From Mimachlamys varia (taxonomy: Eukaryota > Mollusca > Bivalvia > Pectinida > Pectinidae), in the NCBI GenBank assembly GCA_947623455.1, contig OX392535.1, positions 42,060,688 through 42,124,687 on the forward strand: DNA of 64,000 bases. Direction: 5' to 3'. The notes under the pieces were generated by a model. It was given only the letters and a program-made list of their open reading frames with translations. It ran no database searches and was not told the origin of the DNA. The position numbers were made by a program, and so were the translations under genes. Below, piece after piece: positions 39,246 to 49,205 of the stretch. How positions within the stretch are numbered: position 1 is the stretch's first letter; every line of letters starts with the position of its first letter.

Positions 39246-40845
39246 GTTCTATGTTGACCAGTGTGGTGATATGAACCGCTGTCCATGAGACGGATCCGGC
39301 CCGTCTGCTCAAAGCTCAATATTTCAAATGTTTTGCGAACAAGGGGAACGTTAGCTACATTATACCCTTATGTGTAGATGCAACAATGATCTTATACAAA
39401 ACGGTTCTATTTCTAGACCCATAATCAAATAAATAAAACATACAATGTAGTTCGGTCGAACGTTGGTGGCATAAAAATGTATGACAATGCAATTACGAGA
39501 AGAAAAAAGTTGTCTTGGAACATGTTGTACGAAGTCTGTACGACTAGATTATCACTGAGATACCTGATTGTCGTGTGTGATATTTTTGTTATTGTACGAA
39601 CACAAATAGAAATTCGATTTACCTAATCTGGTATTTGAAATGGTTCATATTTGACTAGGAAAACATATCAATACTTTAATAATTTCAGGCACTTTCATCA
39701 AAGGCATTTTTTGAAAATGTAGCGAAATAGCAATATAAACTTGTTTATGAATCATTGTGATAGAAATCAGTACGGGTAACATTTATGGTATAAAAATAAC
39801 AACATATACGTCAACGGTTCCTTACACTTCATGTATGCATGAACTACAAGTCTGCCATTTAATGAATAAACACTGTTAAAACTAATGGTTCATAACTCCT
39901 ATTTATAGTGTTTGTTGCTATACATATATAGCGTTAATAAGGACGTGAATCGTGTTTCGAAATATAAATATTTTGATACAAGATTCATGATACAGATTCA
40001 TGTGTATATAACGATACACGCTGATCGCGTTCATGTAAACGCTTTTGTAGTCGGAATGTTGACAAGCTCAGCATGGATATTGAATTCGTCTCGGAGACCC
40101 ACTGAGCACAAAGAAAGAAGAGGGATATACGACATACATAAACCACAAAGATTTAAGTTTTTTGTACCACAAAACTGTTAAAGCTAACTGCTTTCTTGCT
40201 AACCAACACATAACAATTAATTATATGGCTTTTAGTTTGTATGCCTTTATATAAGAATGCAAGTAAATCGTGTTTAGCGTCGTACGACAAATGCTTCGCG
40301 TCCCAATGTTCTCTTGGTAGGATCGGCCCAAATTATTTCAATTAGCGACTTCAAGAGAAATCAGTGAACATAGTTATGCAAGCTATCCAAAAGTTGCGAA
40401 GACTGATATCTATGACTTATTTTCTAGAAAGGTTGGTCATGTTTTCATTTAGCTCATACGTTCGTGCTTCAGTAACCAGGCGTGTCGGCATTTTTCAAAA
40501 ACAAAGATAAAAGCAAAATCCCGACAATTATCATAAAGTTTGGACGGATACGATAATTAGTGCCTCGTGTCTTAATGAACGGGTATAGCTTCAAATCAGA
40601 GATACCTATACAGAGGTATGTTGCCAGCAAATCATGTACTCAACATTCAAAGAAAATTCTATAACTGATATAGTTAAGTGTCTTGTTGATAGACATGCGC
40701 TGGAAGGAGATATAGTGACGAGTTCCTCTGGGTATCCCATTAGCCGATTATGTTCTTTTCTTAGATAAACAAAAGATAACGAATGAAACTTAATGAGATT
40801 TTTGTGTAATAAAGGAAACCTGTCAGTAAACTGTTACAATGTATA

Positions 40846-41082
40846 TTGTCCCGTTTGATGGGATTCGGAAAGAACAGATTTATGGGAGAACATTTGGCAG
40901 ACAATTTGTATTCTGGAAGTAATTATTCCGAGCACAGCAACATTTTCGCAGGTATATACAATAGCGACGGCGGAGAATTGTTCCGCGAGCATGTGTCCGC
41001 TTCCTGTTGGAATTCGGCCTGTCATTGCACTGATATGTTGTCATATCAACTAGCATACGCCCCTGAAGGCACGTGCATATAA
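40846..41082 (+). CDS. Open frame of 78 codons, unknown, unsupported
   Basis: The frame (GFGKNRFMGEHLADNLYSG early, HVSASCWNSACHC late) has a coding-like composition and more G+C than its surroundings. It lies antisense to the intron just downstream of exon A. No splice-site pair, domain or conserved partner was found. It could be a decayed exon or chance. Confidence 0.15.
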   Translation: MSRLMGFGKNRFMGEHLADNLYSGSNYSEHSNIFAGIYNSDGGELFREHVSASCWNSACHCTDMLSYQLAYAPEGTCI

Positions 41083-41379
41083 GCTAGGTAGTATTACGTT
41101 GCCGACGATGTGTGCCCTCAGACACGTAGAGGTTGTTTTGTGTACATCTTACATTGTAGTGATAATTCGTGGCTTTAGTTCTGGCATTGTCTTGTTGTAT
41201 TACATTTATTTCCGATTTCTCGATGTTTACCTTTTATAGATAAGTTGAAATGCAAAAAGTGAACTTACACACAGTTATATAAGTAGCATCGTCACGCACG
41301 TGAACACCTCACGTAAAGGTATAAATGAAACGGATAATGTAAAAAATCGAGTTTTGCTTAATACGTCGGCAATATCGGG

Positions 41380-41492
41380 GTAAGCTTACACATCAAGTTT
41401 ACGTCATCAATATTAATGTAAAAAATAAACTTATTCATCAATATTAGTATAACCGTTAAGCTTACATCATCAATATCAGCGTTAACGGTAAT
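41380..41492 (+). repeat. Imperfect tandem repeat near exon A donor
   Basis: Three diverged copies of a unit with AAGCTTACATCATCAATAT, near 41381, 41424 and 41455. It sits 35 to 145 bp inside the intron from the exon A donor. Confidence 0.5.
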
Positions 41493-41526
41493 CTGAACTA
41501 TCACACTTCTAAGACGACAATCTTAC

Positions 41527-41654
41527 CTGTTTGGGTCCAAGATTCCGGATCTTGCACTGAAGAACGGCTAACTCTCCCATATGGACGGTAACATTCGTTT
41601 TTGTGGGTAAAAAGTTTGGGACAAGGACCCTGCGCTTTGAGGAGTACCCGGACA
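41527..41654 (-). CDS. Exon A: N-terminal half of Ig1, Dpr/zig-8-like receptor
   Basis: The exon encodes 42 complete codons preceded by two bases of a split codon, so the previous exon must end in phase 1. The acceptor is pyrimidine-rich (GGTTTTCTTC then TATGTTGTAG) and the donor is CAG|GTAAGA. After a short basic linker (SSKRR) the frame reads PNFLPTKTNVTVHMGE and then strand B, AVLQCKIRNLGPKQ. The cysteine is the first Ig1 disulphide residue, NVT is a possible N-glycosylation site, and RNLG-x-K is characteristic of Dpr and zig-8 first Ig domains. It joins in phase 0 to exon B, which starts VSWRK. A 17-bp minisatellite begins about 160 bp upstream of the acceptor. No other function was considered plausible, because the join restores a textbook Ig B-to-C strand. 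Confidence 0.86.
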
Positions 41655-41815
41655 CTACAACATAAAGAAGAAAACCGAAATGAATAGAATGAATTACGGT
41701 GATAAATGCTGTTTTAATTCAATTGTCATCACTAATGGTATACTACAGATACCAAGTATTATTCAGTTATCTTAAAAACATGTGTTTATGTGTTTCGTTT
41801 ATCTATGCTAACATC

Positions 41816-42194
41816 GCAGTACCAAAATCCGGACAGTTCCCGAATCCGGACAGTACCCAAATCCGAACAGTTCCAAATCCGGACAGTTCCCGAATCCGGA
41901 GAGTATCCAAATCCGGACAGTTCCCGAATCCGGACAGTTCCCGAATCCGGACAGTACCAAAATCTAGACAGTTCCAAAATCCGGACAGTTCCCGAATCCG
42001 GAGATTACCCAAATTCGGACAGTTCCCGAATCCGGAGAATGCCCAAATCCGGACAGCTCCCGAATCCGGAGAGTACCCAAATCCGGACAGTTCCCGAATC
42101 CGGACAGTACCAATATCCGGACAGTTCCCAAATCCGGACAGTTCCCGAATTCGGAGAGTACCCAAATTCGGACAGTTCCCGAATCCGGAGAGTA
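41816..42194 (+). repeat. 17-bp minisatellite, left array (~22 units)
   Basis: Tandem units of 17 bp such as GGACAGTTCCCGAATCC and GGACAGTACCCAAATCC. A few units lack one base. Since 17 is not a multiple of three and the units lack stops, several frames stay open on both strands (up to 168 codons); none is a gene. The array lies in the intron or flank just upstream of exon A, whose acceptor is 160 bp away. Confidence 0.95.
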
Positions 42195-42273
42195 AAAGTT
42201 ATTGAGGGCAAATTGTTTTGTTTTTTTGGGGTGGGGCCGGGTTACTGTATGTATAACTCTTTATGATATCAAG

Positions 42274-42478
42274 AATTGGTAAATTTCCAATTTGGGTACT
42301 GTTCTGATTTGGGTAAGTACGGTCTCGATTTGGAAGCTATTCTGATTTTGGAACTGTCCCGATTTTGGAACTGTCCCGATTTGGGAACTGTCCGGATTTG
42401 GACACTCTCCGGATTCGGGAACTGTCCGAATTTGGGTACTCTCCGGATTCGGGAACTGTCCGGATTTGGGAACTGTTG
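42274..42478 (-). repeat. 17-bp minisatellite, right array in inverted orientation (~11 units)
   Basis: These are the same 17-bp units as at 41816-42194, but reading on the minus strand: GGATTCGGGAACTGTCC and GGATTTGGGAACTGTCC. Its right half matches the left array closely and its left half is more diverged. The spacer between arrays is about 80 bp. The pair forms a large imperfect palindrome of which about 200 bp could pair. Confidence 0.93.
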
Positions 42479-42869
42479 GTAAACGTGGCCTGTATTAGAT
42501 AAAAGTGATGTTTGTATCTAGGATATTCTTTGATGAGCCAATATTTTACAGCATACTGATTGGATATCGAGCAAATATGACTGTATGACATTTGCGAGAT
42601 AGAAGTATTAATTCAAATGTAATAGCGTTCTGTCTATCGATTGCATATTAAATGTTTGAGCAGCTTTTTATCGTCTATTTGTAGAATATTTAGGCTTTTT
42701 ATCACGGATGCAATTATCCACTGGACCCTTTCGCTTAATTATTTAAAAAATCACACATAACACGAAATGTCAGTAAAGAGGGGAGGGTCAAATTAAATCC
42801 CATTACCATAAAAACATTATCTTTTATAATGACTATTTTACTTTCTTGCCAACAGCGAATTTGTAAAAC

Positions 42870-44910
42870 AACAAGAGGCCCAAGGGCCTTAACGGTCATC
42901 TGACTACCAATTGTGATACCATTATGGAATTAGTTTAAACAATATTTTATTTCCATCAGTGTACATGTATATTACATATATAGAAATTGTACAAATAGTG
43001 AGGATTGGAAAACAAGCTAATAGCTTATATAAATTCCTCTCCTCTAGGAATTAGTAATACAATCATGTAACAATATGCCACACAAATGTGGTTTTCAAGA
43101 TGGTGATGATCATGGATTTCTTCGGAACAGTGCGAAAAATAACATTTGGTCAGAATCATTTTAGGCAAGTTTCAGATCATGGAAAGTGTTAGATGTGGAT
43201 GCAAAATGGGGGCTGTTGCAGCCATCTTGGATCTCTGACGGACTGGAGAAATAACAACATTTGGTTGGGACTATCTGGGGATCATTTTTCTATGAAAAGT
43301 TTTAAATGTGTATTCAAAATGGGGGCTGTGGCAGCCATCTTGGATGTCTGACGGAACTTGAGAAGAAGTTTGAAATGTGTTTTTCAAGATGGCGGCTCTG
43401 AAGGCCATCTTGGATTTCCGACCAACCTGAAAAATAACAACACTTGGTCAGGACAATCTCAGAATCACTTCAGCCAAGTTTTAGCTTAATCCCACAGGTA
43501 GAACTTGAGAAGAAGTTGGAAATGTGTTTTGTAAGATGGCGGCTCTGGCGGCCATCTTGGATTTTGGACCAACCCAAAAAATAACAACACTTGGTTAGGA
43601 CCATCTCAGGATCATTTCAGCCAAGTTTCATCTTAATCCCACTGGTAGAACTTGAGAAGAAGTTGAAAATGTGTTTTTCAAGATGGCGGCTCTGGTGGCC
43701 ATCTTGGATTTCGGACCGACCCGAAAAATAACAACGCTTGGTCAGGACTATCTCAGGATCATTTCAGCCAAGTTTCAGCTTAATCCCAGTGGTAGAACTT
43801 AAGAAGAAGTTTAAAATAGGTGTTGTTCAGGAAAACAGTGATTGCGCAATCATGTCACAAAATGGCCGCCATGGCACAAATGTCGAGAGTTTTTCGGACC
43901 CGAAAAATAACAACATTTTATGGGCTGCCCTTCCTGAACATCCCTACCAATTTTCAGCTCACAGGTACCAGTGGAACTGTAGAAGAAGTTTAATATGCGT
44001 TTTCAAGATGTCGGCTATGGCGGCCATCTTGGATTTCGAACCGACCGAAAAATAACAACACTTGGTCAGGACCATCTCAGGATCATTTCAGCTAAGTTTC
44101 AGCTTAATCCCACTGGTAGAACTTGAGAAGAAGTTAAAATGTGTTTTTCAAGATGGCGGCTCTGGCGGCCATCTTGGATTTCGGACCGACCCGAAAAATA
44201 ACAACACTTGGTCAGGACTATCTCAGGATCATTTCAGCCAAGTTTCAGCTTAATCCCAGTGGTAGAACTTAAGAAGCAGTTTAAAATATTTGTTGTTCAG
44301 GAAAACAGTGATTGCGCAATCATGTCACAAAATGGCCGCCATGGCACAAATGTCGAGAGTTTTTCGGACCCGAAAAATAACAACATTTTATGGGCTGCCC
44401 TTCCTGAACATCCCTACCAATTTTCAGCTCACAGGTACCAGTGGAACTGTAGAAGAAGTTTAATATGTGTTTTTCAAGATGTCGGCTATGGCGGCCATCT
44501 TGGATTTCGGACCGACCCGAAAAATAACAACACTTGGTCAGGACCATCTCAGGATCATTTCAGCTTAGTTTCAGCTTATTCCCATTGGTAGAACTTGAGA
44601 AGAAGTTGAAAATGTGTTTTTCAAGATGGCGGCTCTGGCGGCCATCTTGGATTTCAGACCGACCCGAAAAATAACAACACTTGGTCAGGACCATCTCAGG
44701 ATCATTTCAGCTAAGTTTCAGCTTATTCCCATTGGTAGAACTTGAGAAGAAGTTTGAAATGTGAAAAGTTTACGGACGGCGGACGGCGCACGGCGGACGG
44801 CGGACGGCGGACGGCGGACGGCTGACGGCGGACGGCGGACGGCGGACGACGACGGACGAAGCACGGTAACTATAGGTCATCTTGACCCTTTGGGTCAGAT
44901 GACCTAAAAA
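42870..44910. mobile_element. Composite non-autonomous element with internal ~145-bp and ~471-bp repeats
   Basis: The left end reads AAGAGGCCCAAGGGCC then GGTCATCTGAC (to 42904). The right end is a hairpin, GGTCATCTTGACCC-TTT-GGGTCAGATGACC (44875-44904), so GGTCATCTGAC is terminally inverted. Inside are about nine related ~145-bp units, each with AAGATGGC and, 10-15 bp on, GCCATCTT, followed by CCCGAAAAATAACAACACTT. A higher-order unit of about 471 bp (43679 to 44150 to 44622) occurs twice. A GGACGGC array precedes the right end. Ends of this style are known to me from bivalve repeats. Open frames within (43738-44591) come from the repeats. Whether it moves as a MITE, a Helitron-like element or otherwise is not decided. 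Confidence 0.8.
44772..44858 (+). repeat. GGACGGC heptamer array
   Basis: About eleven copies of GGACGGC with a few changed units, G+C far above the surroundings, directly before the right end of the composite element. Probably part of that element. Confidence 0.9.
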
Positions 44911-45023
44911 TGCATAAGAATATCGAATTCGTTCGTAAAATGATCATATTTGTACAAACTGATCTAGCATAAAGGTGAATTCAGTGTGGTATAGTTCATT
45001 TCTGTGTAATCATATTTACAATT

Positions 45024-45548
45024 ATGGTCAGAGGAAGAGGCCCACAGGGACAGTATCTCTCATTAGATATCGAAATAAAGTGTTATCAGACTGGCAGATG
45101 GTGTTACCCCGACGGAGCCGCTCAATCCCAAATTCCAAAGGAACGCATTTGGTACAACACCAAATTCCTATTCAGTCGTTTTTGTCAAAATGCACCCACG
45201 CCAAAACGTTCAAATTGTGATTTCTCTTTTCCATCTGATCTCTTACCCCTTACCCAATACTTTACATCACAATCTCCTATTAATTCATACCCCGCACTTT
45301 ACACGTGTAACAGTAAAGAGAATATTTTGCTTCAATTTCTCGATCTCCAGGTTCCTGTAGAATTCGACCTAAATCTTATGTACAAACCCCACCACCCCTC
45401 TCCATCCTTCCTCATTTTTAAATGTGTTTGCCCTCGAGCGACAAACATACATATAAAGGTATTCCTTACAGTATCGAACTATTCCCACTCAGGTTACTTA
45501 CCCATATCCCCTAGTCCCACATCATGCACTCTTAACCCCAAACCCTAA
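45024..45548 (+). CDS. Longest open frame (174 codons), hypothetical
   Basis: The frame starts with an ATG in good context (A at -3, G at +4) and runs to TAA at 45546. The first 75 residues look protein-like (GQYLSLDIEIKCYQTGRW, four cysteines). The second half runs into C/A-rich low-complexity DNA and becomes proline- and serine-rich. No domain, signal peptide or splice partner was recognised. The lack of stops in the second half is explained by base bias. It may be a small gene, a piece of an element next to the composite repeat, or chance. Confidence 0.22.
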   Translation: MVRGRGPQGQYLSLDIEIKCYQTGRWCYPDGAAQSQIPKERIWYNTKFLFSRFCQNAPTPKRSNCDFSFPSDLLPLTQYFTSQSPINSYPALYTCNSKENILLQFLDLQVPVEFDLNLMYKPHHPSPSFLIFKCVCPRATNIHIKVFLTVSNYSHSGYLPISPSPTSCTLNPKP

Positions 45549-45905
45549 AATCCCTACGCTCAGCCCCATATCCCTGTCACTAGACATACTTCATATATTC
45601 CTTGCCCCAAATCCCAATATCCCCAGCCCTACACCCTTCACGCCTGGTCCAAATTTCTTTAATCCCTACCCCTATCCTCACATCCTACACCCTTAGCCCG
45701 AAGCCAAACATCCTTGCCTCAAGCCCCACAACATATAACCCTATTCACCCAAATACCAATGCCCTAGCCAAACCTCACATCCATTCCCCTAGCCCCAAAC
45801 CCACCATCCCTGCCCATATTCCCACATCCCTACCATAATATCCCCATCATAACCTCCCTATAGCAGTTCCTAACCCACACACATACACCTTCCCTACTGA
45901 GACAC
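45480..45905 (+). repeat. C/A-rich degenerate low-complexity tract
   Basis: The plus strand is almost free of G and is built from loose CCCCAAATCCC and CCCTACCCC-like pieces. No fixed period could be set. It resembles a decayed satellite. Open frames here (45602-45838) are caused by the bias. Confidence 0.6.
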
Positions 45906-46140
45906 ACAGTCATCCCGACCACACACCAAACATAATTGCCTTGGGGGAATAAGATTATCAGTGGTGATTTATTCGGCGAAGGCAGAAACATTTTCTGTCA
46001 CTTTCGATTTTAGCAATGGCTACCACGGAGCGATAAGTGTGTGTAAAAGTCACAACACACCGCGATTCTTGTCAGAAACTAAATATTTCGTATTTTAACA
46101 TTTGTAAACCTTCCTTTTCTATTATATATTTTTTTCTGAC

Positions 46141-46375
46141 ATTTAAAGATATAACAGAAAATGTCGACATAAATTGTTTCTCGGCAAATGGGTTAGAATA
46201 CCAAACAATTGTGCCTCCCAGCCATCCTCACCACCTACACTGGATTGTTATAGGTTCCGACCTTGGACGTTTCACGATAAGTACTGTGTCACTTTCGATT
46301 TCTGGCAATGCCCAATTACAGTCGCAGTTGCACTCTCTTATTTGCTTGTTTAAGGGTTTTACAGGGGCACTATAG
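46141..46375 (+). pseudogene. Ig-like exon candidate, possibly decayed
   Basis: A strong acceptor (TATTTTTTTCTGAC then ATTTAAAG) is followed by 77 open codons in phase 1, the usual phase of Ig exons. The residues give ENVDINCFSAN (B strand-like), HHLHWIVIG (C strand-like tryptophan) and TVSLSISGN...SLIC (E-F-like) with 56 residues between the cysteines. The tryptophan is later than usual, the aspartate and tyrosine of the F strand are absent, and a stop comes 10 codons after the second cysteine. This fits a diverged or dead Ig exon, but chance is possible. It is on the opposite strand from the Ig gene. Confidence 0.25.
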
Positions 46376-48979
46376 CTAGTTTAGATCCAATAAGAAATGT
46401 ATGTGTATTTTTTCACCCAGCTGTATAAAAAGACAGTGATATCCTAACGGCAGTAGGTGAATGACAGACCGACGTATTATCACACCACCCAACACGACTC
46501 TAAGAGCATGTGATATTTCTATTTTCAGAAAAATTCTCACACCGTATAAATGTTGCACTTGTTAAAAGTTGTTAAGAGTTAATTTGGATTGAAATATAAA
46601 TAAAATACCTTTTGGGAGAGTATGCTATTGATATGCTTTGGTGTTTGTATCGACATGCATATACTACGTGTATTCATGACAGGTTTTCCTTTACTGTGTT
46701 TCAAACTTGTTTTCCAAAGTACCCCCGACCCCAACCCTCCCATCCCTTTCCATAAAACAACTGCTTATTGGGATGAAGAGTAAATCAACGTACATCAGTT
46801 AACCATTAAATATCCCATTCGTGTTTTATGACTTTTCAGTGTGAGAACACTATGAAATAACGCTTTAGATACTGCGGTCGTATGTGGAACAGTGCTAAAT
46901 ATGGAATATTCCTTTCATATATAGATACGCAATATTATATACAGAATTACAAAGATTTTTAAAACACAAATAAAACCGGATTGTTTATCGACAGACGTTG
47001 TACCTTGAGCTAGCTACTGGAATGTCGTCGTCTTTACATTGTATATAGTATAGGCAAAGTTAAAAATCACAGCAGGCCCAGGGCTGTTGTTCGTGTGTGT
47101 CATGATATTAAGTAATAAAACAAGCTCGGTGGTGTCATAAAACCCTGCCCTAGATTCCGGGAGTTATATCTAACAGCCATCTTACAGATAAATGTCAAAA
47201 TGATGTCCTAAAATCGAATTTTCTTTGAGAATTGTGTCACTTAAAAAGGATAGGAATCTCTCAAGATTTTAAAAAATCATTAATTTTAATGGTTGGTATA
47301 AGCTTCCCATTTAAAATATATCTCTGTATATGAGGGTGCTGTCATGCTGGACTAGATTGAAGACCATAAATCGCTTAGATAGTGTCAACTGCTCCTTTGC
47401 GACAGTAACGGACAGCGAAGTACCAGAGGACACAATGCATTCAACCTCGATGGACTGTCATTTAATAACTCTATTAGCGAATCTGTCGATATATCGAATG
47501 GGTAAAAACAATAAAAGGGGGATTGCAATTAGTTGGCAGTGTTGTGATTGCATTGTGCAATGGTTTCTGTACCTAAGAAAGATAAACTCTCCATAATTGA
47601 ATGTTTGGTATGTGTATGGTTTATTTAGAAGATCGAGATTTGAGGATCAACACTTATAGTCTTTTAAGAAATTAGCAGGTTTTAATGGTGGAAGAAAGCC
47701 AGAGTTCTCGGTGAAAAACCAACAACTAACGGCCAGTAACTGCCCGACGTAGGCTTCGAAACGGTGACTCGATCAGATGTAGAGGACTAGTCGTTTATTT
47801 AGGCGTGGGTTTTGAGGTTATTCTATAGCTTATAACGGACGACGTTGACCGATATTAATTGTGTGATTATTTCAAAAACAATTATCAAAATTTGACGTAC
47901 TGAACTCTTATAATTATGTTTGTTTTTATTTTAAGTGTATTCCAACAATTAGCTTTAGATACACTAGCTCTCTCAAAAGTAGTTCATATAACGGACATTG
48001 TCAAGATCACCGGTATTGGTAAACTGGGTGTTGTGAACATCCGGTTTGTCTTAGCCTTATGTAAACACCGGAAATTTAGTCAAGTATGACTATATTTCAT
48101 TACAACATTGATATCCATATGTACACAAAAACTGACGGGTATATATCGATAAATAAAAATCGTATGTCAGTGTTAAAAATCCAGAAAGGGACATAATCGA
48201 AAATAAATCAACATTTGACAAATACGGATATTGATGAATTCGTTTCTGGTATAACTTATTAACACATATTCTGTTTAAACGTTGTTGATATTGTTGCATA
48301 GTATAGTCCATCTAATGTATGTGAAAAATAGATTATCTTACATACAAATGCAAGTGATCGAACCTGTATATTAATAGTTAACACAAAGGAAGACGTATTC
48401 GTGAAACTATTCAATTTCTGTAAAACGTTTCACAACTACATACGTACTTATCAAGACATATTCACTGAATGGCGAATTTAACAAGTATGTAGATACTACT
48501 TTAGAAACAAAAAATATGGACGAAGGGCTAGTAAGGTAAATGAACTTGCACTCTATCTATAAGATTGCTTTCCATGAATGAAATCTATTGAACGAAGCAA
48601 AACTGTCGTTGAGTAAGCGTTTGTTGGCAATTAATACGAAATTTATACAAAGAGAAATGACGTTGGTTTTCAGATATCAGAAAAAGTTATATTCAAGTAG
48701 AAGGTTAAATTTCCATAAGATCAAAGGACAAACGTAAGACAATGAAAAATATTCAAGTCACATGTGCTAGTCATTTTTATTACATTTGTAACCCAAACAC
48801 TGTTCCTGTTAGTTGCACTTTCCTTTATTACAATAATTTCTTGCGTTGACTTACAATCCTTTTCCCGCCAAAATAATTATATTGAATGTTTCAGTTATTA
48901 CTGAAAGGTAAGGGCTAGTTAGCCCTCTCCCATCTGATTGGTTGGTTTATTTGGAATATATCTTTTAGAAAAATCAGAG

Positions 48980-49205
48980 AATACCAAGGCGTCAACAAAA
49001 CCATAATCCGAACTCAAAATCGATTAAACTAGGGGCAAAATAGGAACAAAGGAAAGATATACATGGAGACTCTCGTAAAAGCACAAGAGCATAAGACCAG
49101 GTGTTCCTGAAGAGTAAGCGTCTTCTGCTTCATCGACGACACCCGCCATGTAAGTCTCGGTCACATCAAAGTAAGCATCAATCCTCATTATGAGAACCGG
49201 GTCAT
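48980..49205 (-). repeat. Dispersed repeat family R200, full minus-strand copy
   Basis: On the minus strand the order is GAGGATTGATGCTTACTTTG, ACATGGCGGGTGTCGTCGAT, GAAGCAGAAGACGCTTACTC, TTCAGGAACACCTGGTCTTA, AATCGATTTTGAGTTCGGAT and TTGTTGACGCCTTGGTATTC. It is very close to the copy at 52.9 kb. The open frame 49024-49230 (-) is the repeat's own frame. Confidence 0.88.

Larger units (their letters stand above)
25683..41526 (-). other. Intron between exons A and B (15.8 kb)
   Basis: The intron runs from GTAAGA after exon A to TGTTTGCAG before exon B. It holds an exon-like stretch at 28742-29015 (+), R200 copies at 29.08 and 30.57 kb, weak tandem repeats at 31.72 and 35.13 kb, a cluster of open frames at 33.2-34.5 kb (+), a 195-bp C-rich satellite (38219-39245) with a relative at 36.37 kb, and a C14 run (37607-37620). 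The rest is AT-rich and featureless to my reading. Confidence 0.6.
1701..41654 (-). other. Gene span: two-Ig-domain Dpr/zig-8-like receptor, 5' end incomplete
   Basis: This is the extent of the one gene that can be assembled from the sequence. Four minus-strand exons (41654-41527, 25682-25463, 18351-18049, 1819-1701) each begin after AG and end before GT. Their phases agree at all three junctions, and their 770 nt plus one base from an upstream exon give 257 codons including the stop. Introns are 15.8, 7.1 and 16.2 kb. The predicted protein has an Ig1 domain split by a phase-0 intron just before the core tryptophan, an Ig2 domain in one exon, and a hydrophobic tail. Family knowledge: Dpr, DIP, IgLON and zig-8 proteins are small neuronal surface receptors that pair through Ig1. 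The NLG...VSW-R and LTVG signatures point to the Dpr/zig-8 branch. The signal-peptide exon is missing, so the true 5' end lies at or beyond 41.7 kb and perhaps outside the window. Confidence 0.85.

Noticed and set aside
41699..42266. Overlapping open frames of 158-168 codons on plus and up to 120 on minus
   Set aside because: They are produced by the stop-free 17-bp minisatellite, which is open in several frames on both strands at once.
43738..44591. Open frames of 63-127 codons in three places with the same protein sequence
   Set aside because: They repeat because the DNA repeats (~471-bp unit of the composite element). No start context or domain supports a gene.
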